Of a stretch of DNA of 7,040 nt, positions 6,789 to 7,040 are shown piece after piece (positions within the stretch are counted from its first letter, which is position 1; every line of letters starts with the position of its first letter). Under the pieces are notes generated by a model. It made no database searches and had not been told where the DNA came from. It was given only the letters and a program-made list of their open reading frames with translations. The stretch comes from Firmicutes bacterium UBA3910. Its GTDB lineage: Bacteria > Bacillota > Limnochordia > Darwinibacteriales > Darwinibacteriaceae. The position numbers and the translations under genes are program-made. Location: contig DGFC01000158.1 of the NCBI GenBank assembly GCA_002391465.1, positions 1-7,040 on the forward strand, written 5' to 3'.

Positions 6789-6813
6789 AAAAGCGGGTAG
6801 CCCCGCTTTTTTT
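6787..6813 (+). terminator. Rho-independent terminator after rpsO
   Basis: A-run 6787-6792, stem GCGGG (6793-6797), loop TAGC, stem CCCGC (6802-6806), then seven T (6807-6813). With A-T pairs the stem reaches 11 bp. It begins within the rpsO stop codon and ends the main operon ahead of the pnp promoter. The A-run/T-run symmetry could also give weak termination on the minus strand, though no minus-strand gene is near. Confidence 0.93.
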
Positions 6814-6818
6814 ATAAT

Positions 6819-6846
6819 TTGCTAAAGAGGTTAAGTGGGCTATACT
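6819..6846 (+). promoter_or_regulatory. Sigma-A (sigma-70) type promoter for pnp
   Basis: -10 TATACT at 6841-6846 (5 of 6 to consensus); -35 TTGCTA at 6819-6824 (4 of 6), spacer 16. It sits between the rpsO terminator and pnp, where a new promoter is expected. A start near 6853 would give a leader of about 36 bases. Confidence 0.65.
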
Positions 6847-6871
6847 AAAAGTGAGCCTAAAGAACATAGAT

Positions 6872-6877
6872 GGAGGT
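6872..6877 (+). promoter_or_regulatory. Ribosome binding site for pnp
   Basis: GGAGGT is a strong site. The spacer to ATG 6889 is 11 bases of mostly A, at the long end of normal. The next in-frame ATG (6916) would remove conserved N-terminal residues. Confidence 0.8.
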
Positions 6878-6888
6878 AAAAAAAGAGT

Positions 6889-7040
6889 ATGATCACCACG
6901 ATATCTGAATTTCGTATGGAACTCGGCGGCAGACCGCTAGTTCTCGAATTTGGTGGTCTGGCTAAACAGGCGAACGGATCGGTGTTGGTTCGTTATGGCG
7001 ACACAGCCGTGCTTGTTACCGCCACCATGAGCAAAGAACC
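6889..7040 (+). CDS. pnp: Polyribonucleotide nucleotidyltransferase (PNPase), N-terminal part (3' end outside window)
   Basis: Fifty complete codons are present before the window ends. The product begins [20 protein letters not shown], then [29 protein letters not shown], which is the first RNase PH domain of PNPase, including the near-invariant AKQANG and RYGDT blocks. PNPase is a phosphate-dependent 3'-to-5' exoribonuclease that degrades mRNA and can add tails. The gene lies directly after rpsO, as in most bacteria, but here has its own promoter after a strong terminator, so it may be transcribed separately from the nusA-rpsO operon with some readthrough. It complements NrnA, which can clear the short oligonucleotides that PNPase leaves. 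Confidence 0.97.
   Translation, partial: MITTISEFRMELGGRPLVLEFGGLAKQANGSVLVRYGDTAVLVTATMSKE

Noticed and set aside
6837..6858. Dyad GGCT...AGCC around the pnp -10 element as an operator
   Set aside because: Only four Watson-Crick pairs with a wobble and a 12-base gap; too weak to call an operator.

Overview
The window is a compact, all-plus-strand block of translation and RNA-metabolism genes from a bacterial chromosome: (nusA)-ylxR-ylxQ-infB-rbfA-nrnA-truB-ribF-rpsO-(pnp). This is the classic nusA-infB cluster. The YlxR and YlxQ pair, the order infB-rbfA-truB-ribF-rpsO-pnp, the strong GGAGG-type ribosome binding sites and the non-ATG starts all suggest a Firmicute. The nrnA gene between rbfA and truB, and the absence of ylxP between infB and rbfA, fit a clostridial or deep-branching lineage better than Bacillus. 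Base composition is intermediate by eye. No mobile element, CRISPR array, tRNA or rRNA is visible, and no stretch over 300 bases lacks a gene.

Positions 1-522 hold the 3' end of nusA: the last part of its second KH domain, then an unusually long acidic and charged tail. Positions 523-4571 hold ylxR, ylxQ, infB, rbfA and nrnA, packed with overlaps or very short gaps. Shine-Dalgarno sites often lie on the upstream stop codon, so translational coupling is likely. Positions 4555-6438 hold truB and ribF. These lie in the same reading frame, separated by a single TAG, and ribF has no ATG, GTG or TTG upstream of its first conserved motif; CTG at 5491 is the best start. Positions 6439-6521 are the rpsO leader, with a long hairpin whose loop is complementary to the rpsO Shine-Dalgarno. 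After rpsO (TTG start) come a clear intrinsic terminator, a sigma-A-type promoter and the first 50 codons of pnp.

The genes work together. NusA acts on transcribing RNA polymerase. YlxR and YlxQ are small RNA-binding proteins. IF2 starts translation, RbfA matures the 30S subunit, TruB makes pseudouridine 55 in tRNA, and S15 is a primary 30S assembly protein. PNPase and NrnA degrade RNA from long chains down to nanoRNAs. RibF supplies FMN and FAD and is the one member that is not an RNA gene.

Most of this is ordinary core genome. The three items most worth a second look are the possible S15-responsive pseudoknot in the rpsO leader, the TruB/RibF in-frame junction with a CTG start, and the NusA tail. 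I see no evidence for a wholly new defence or mobile system.
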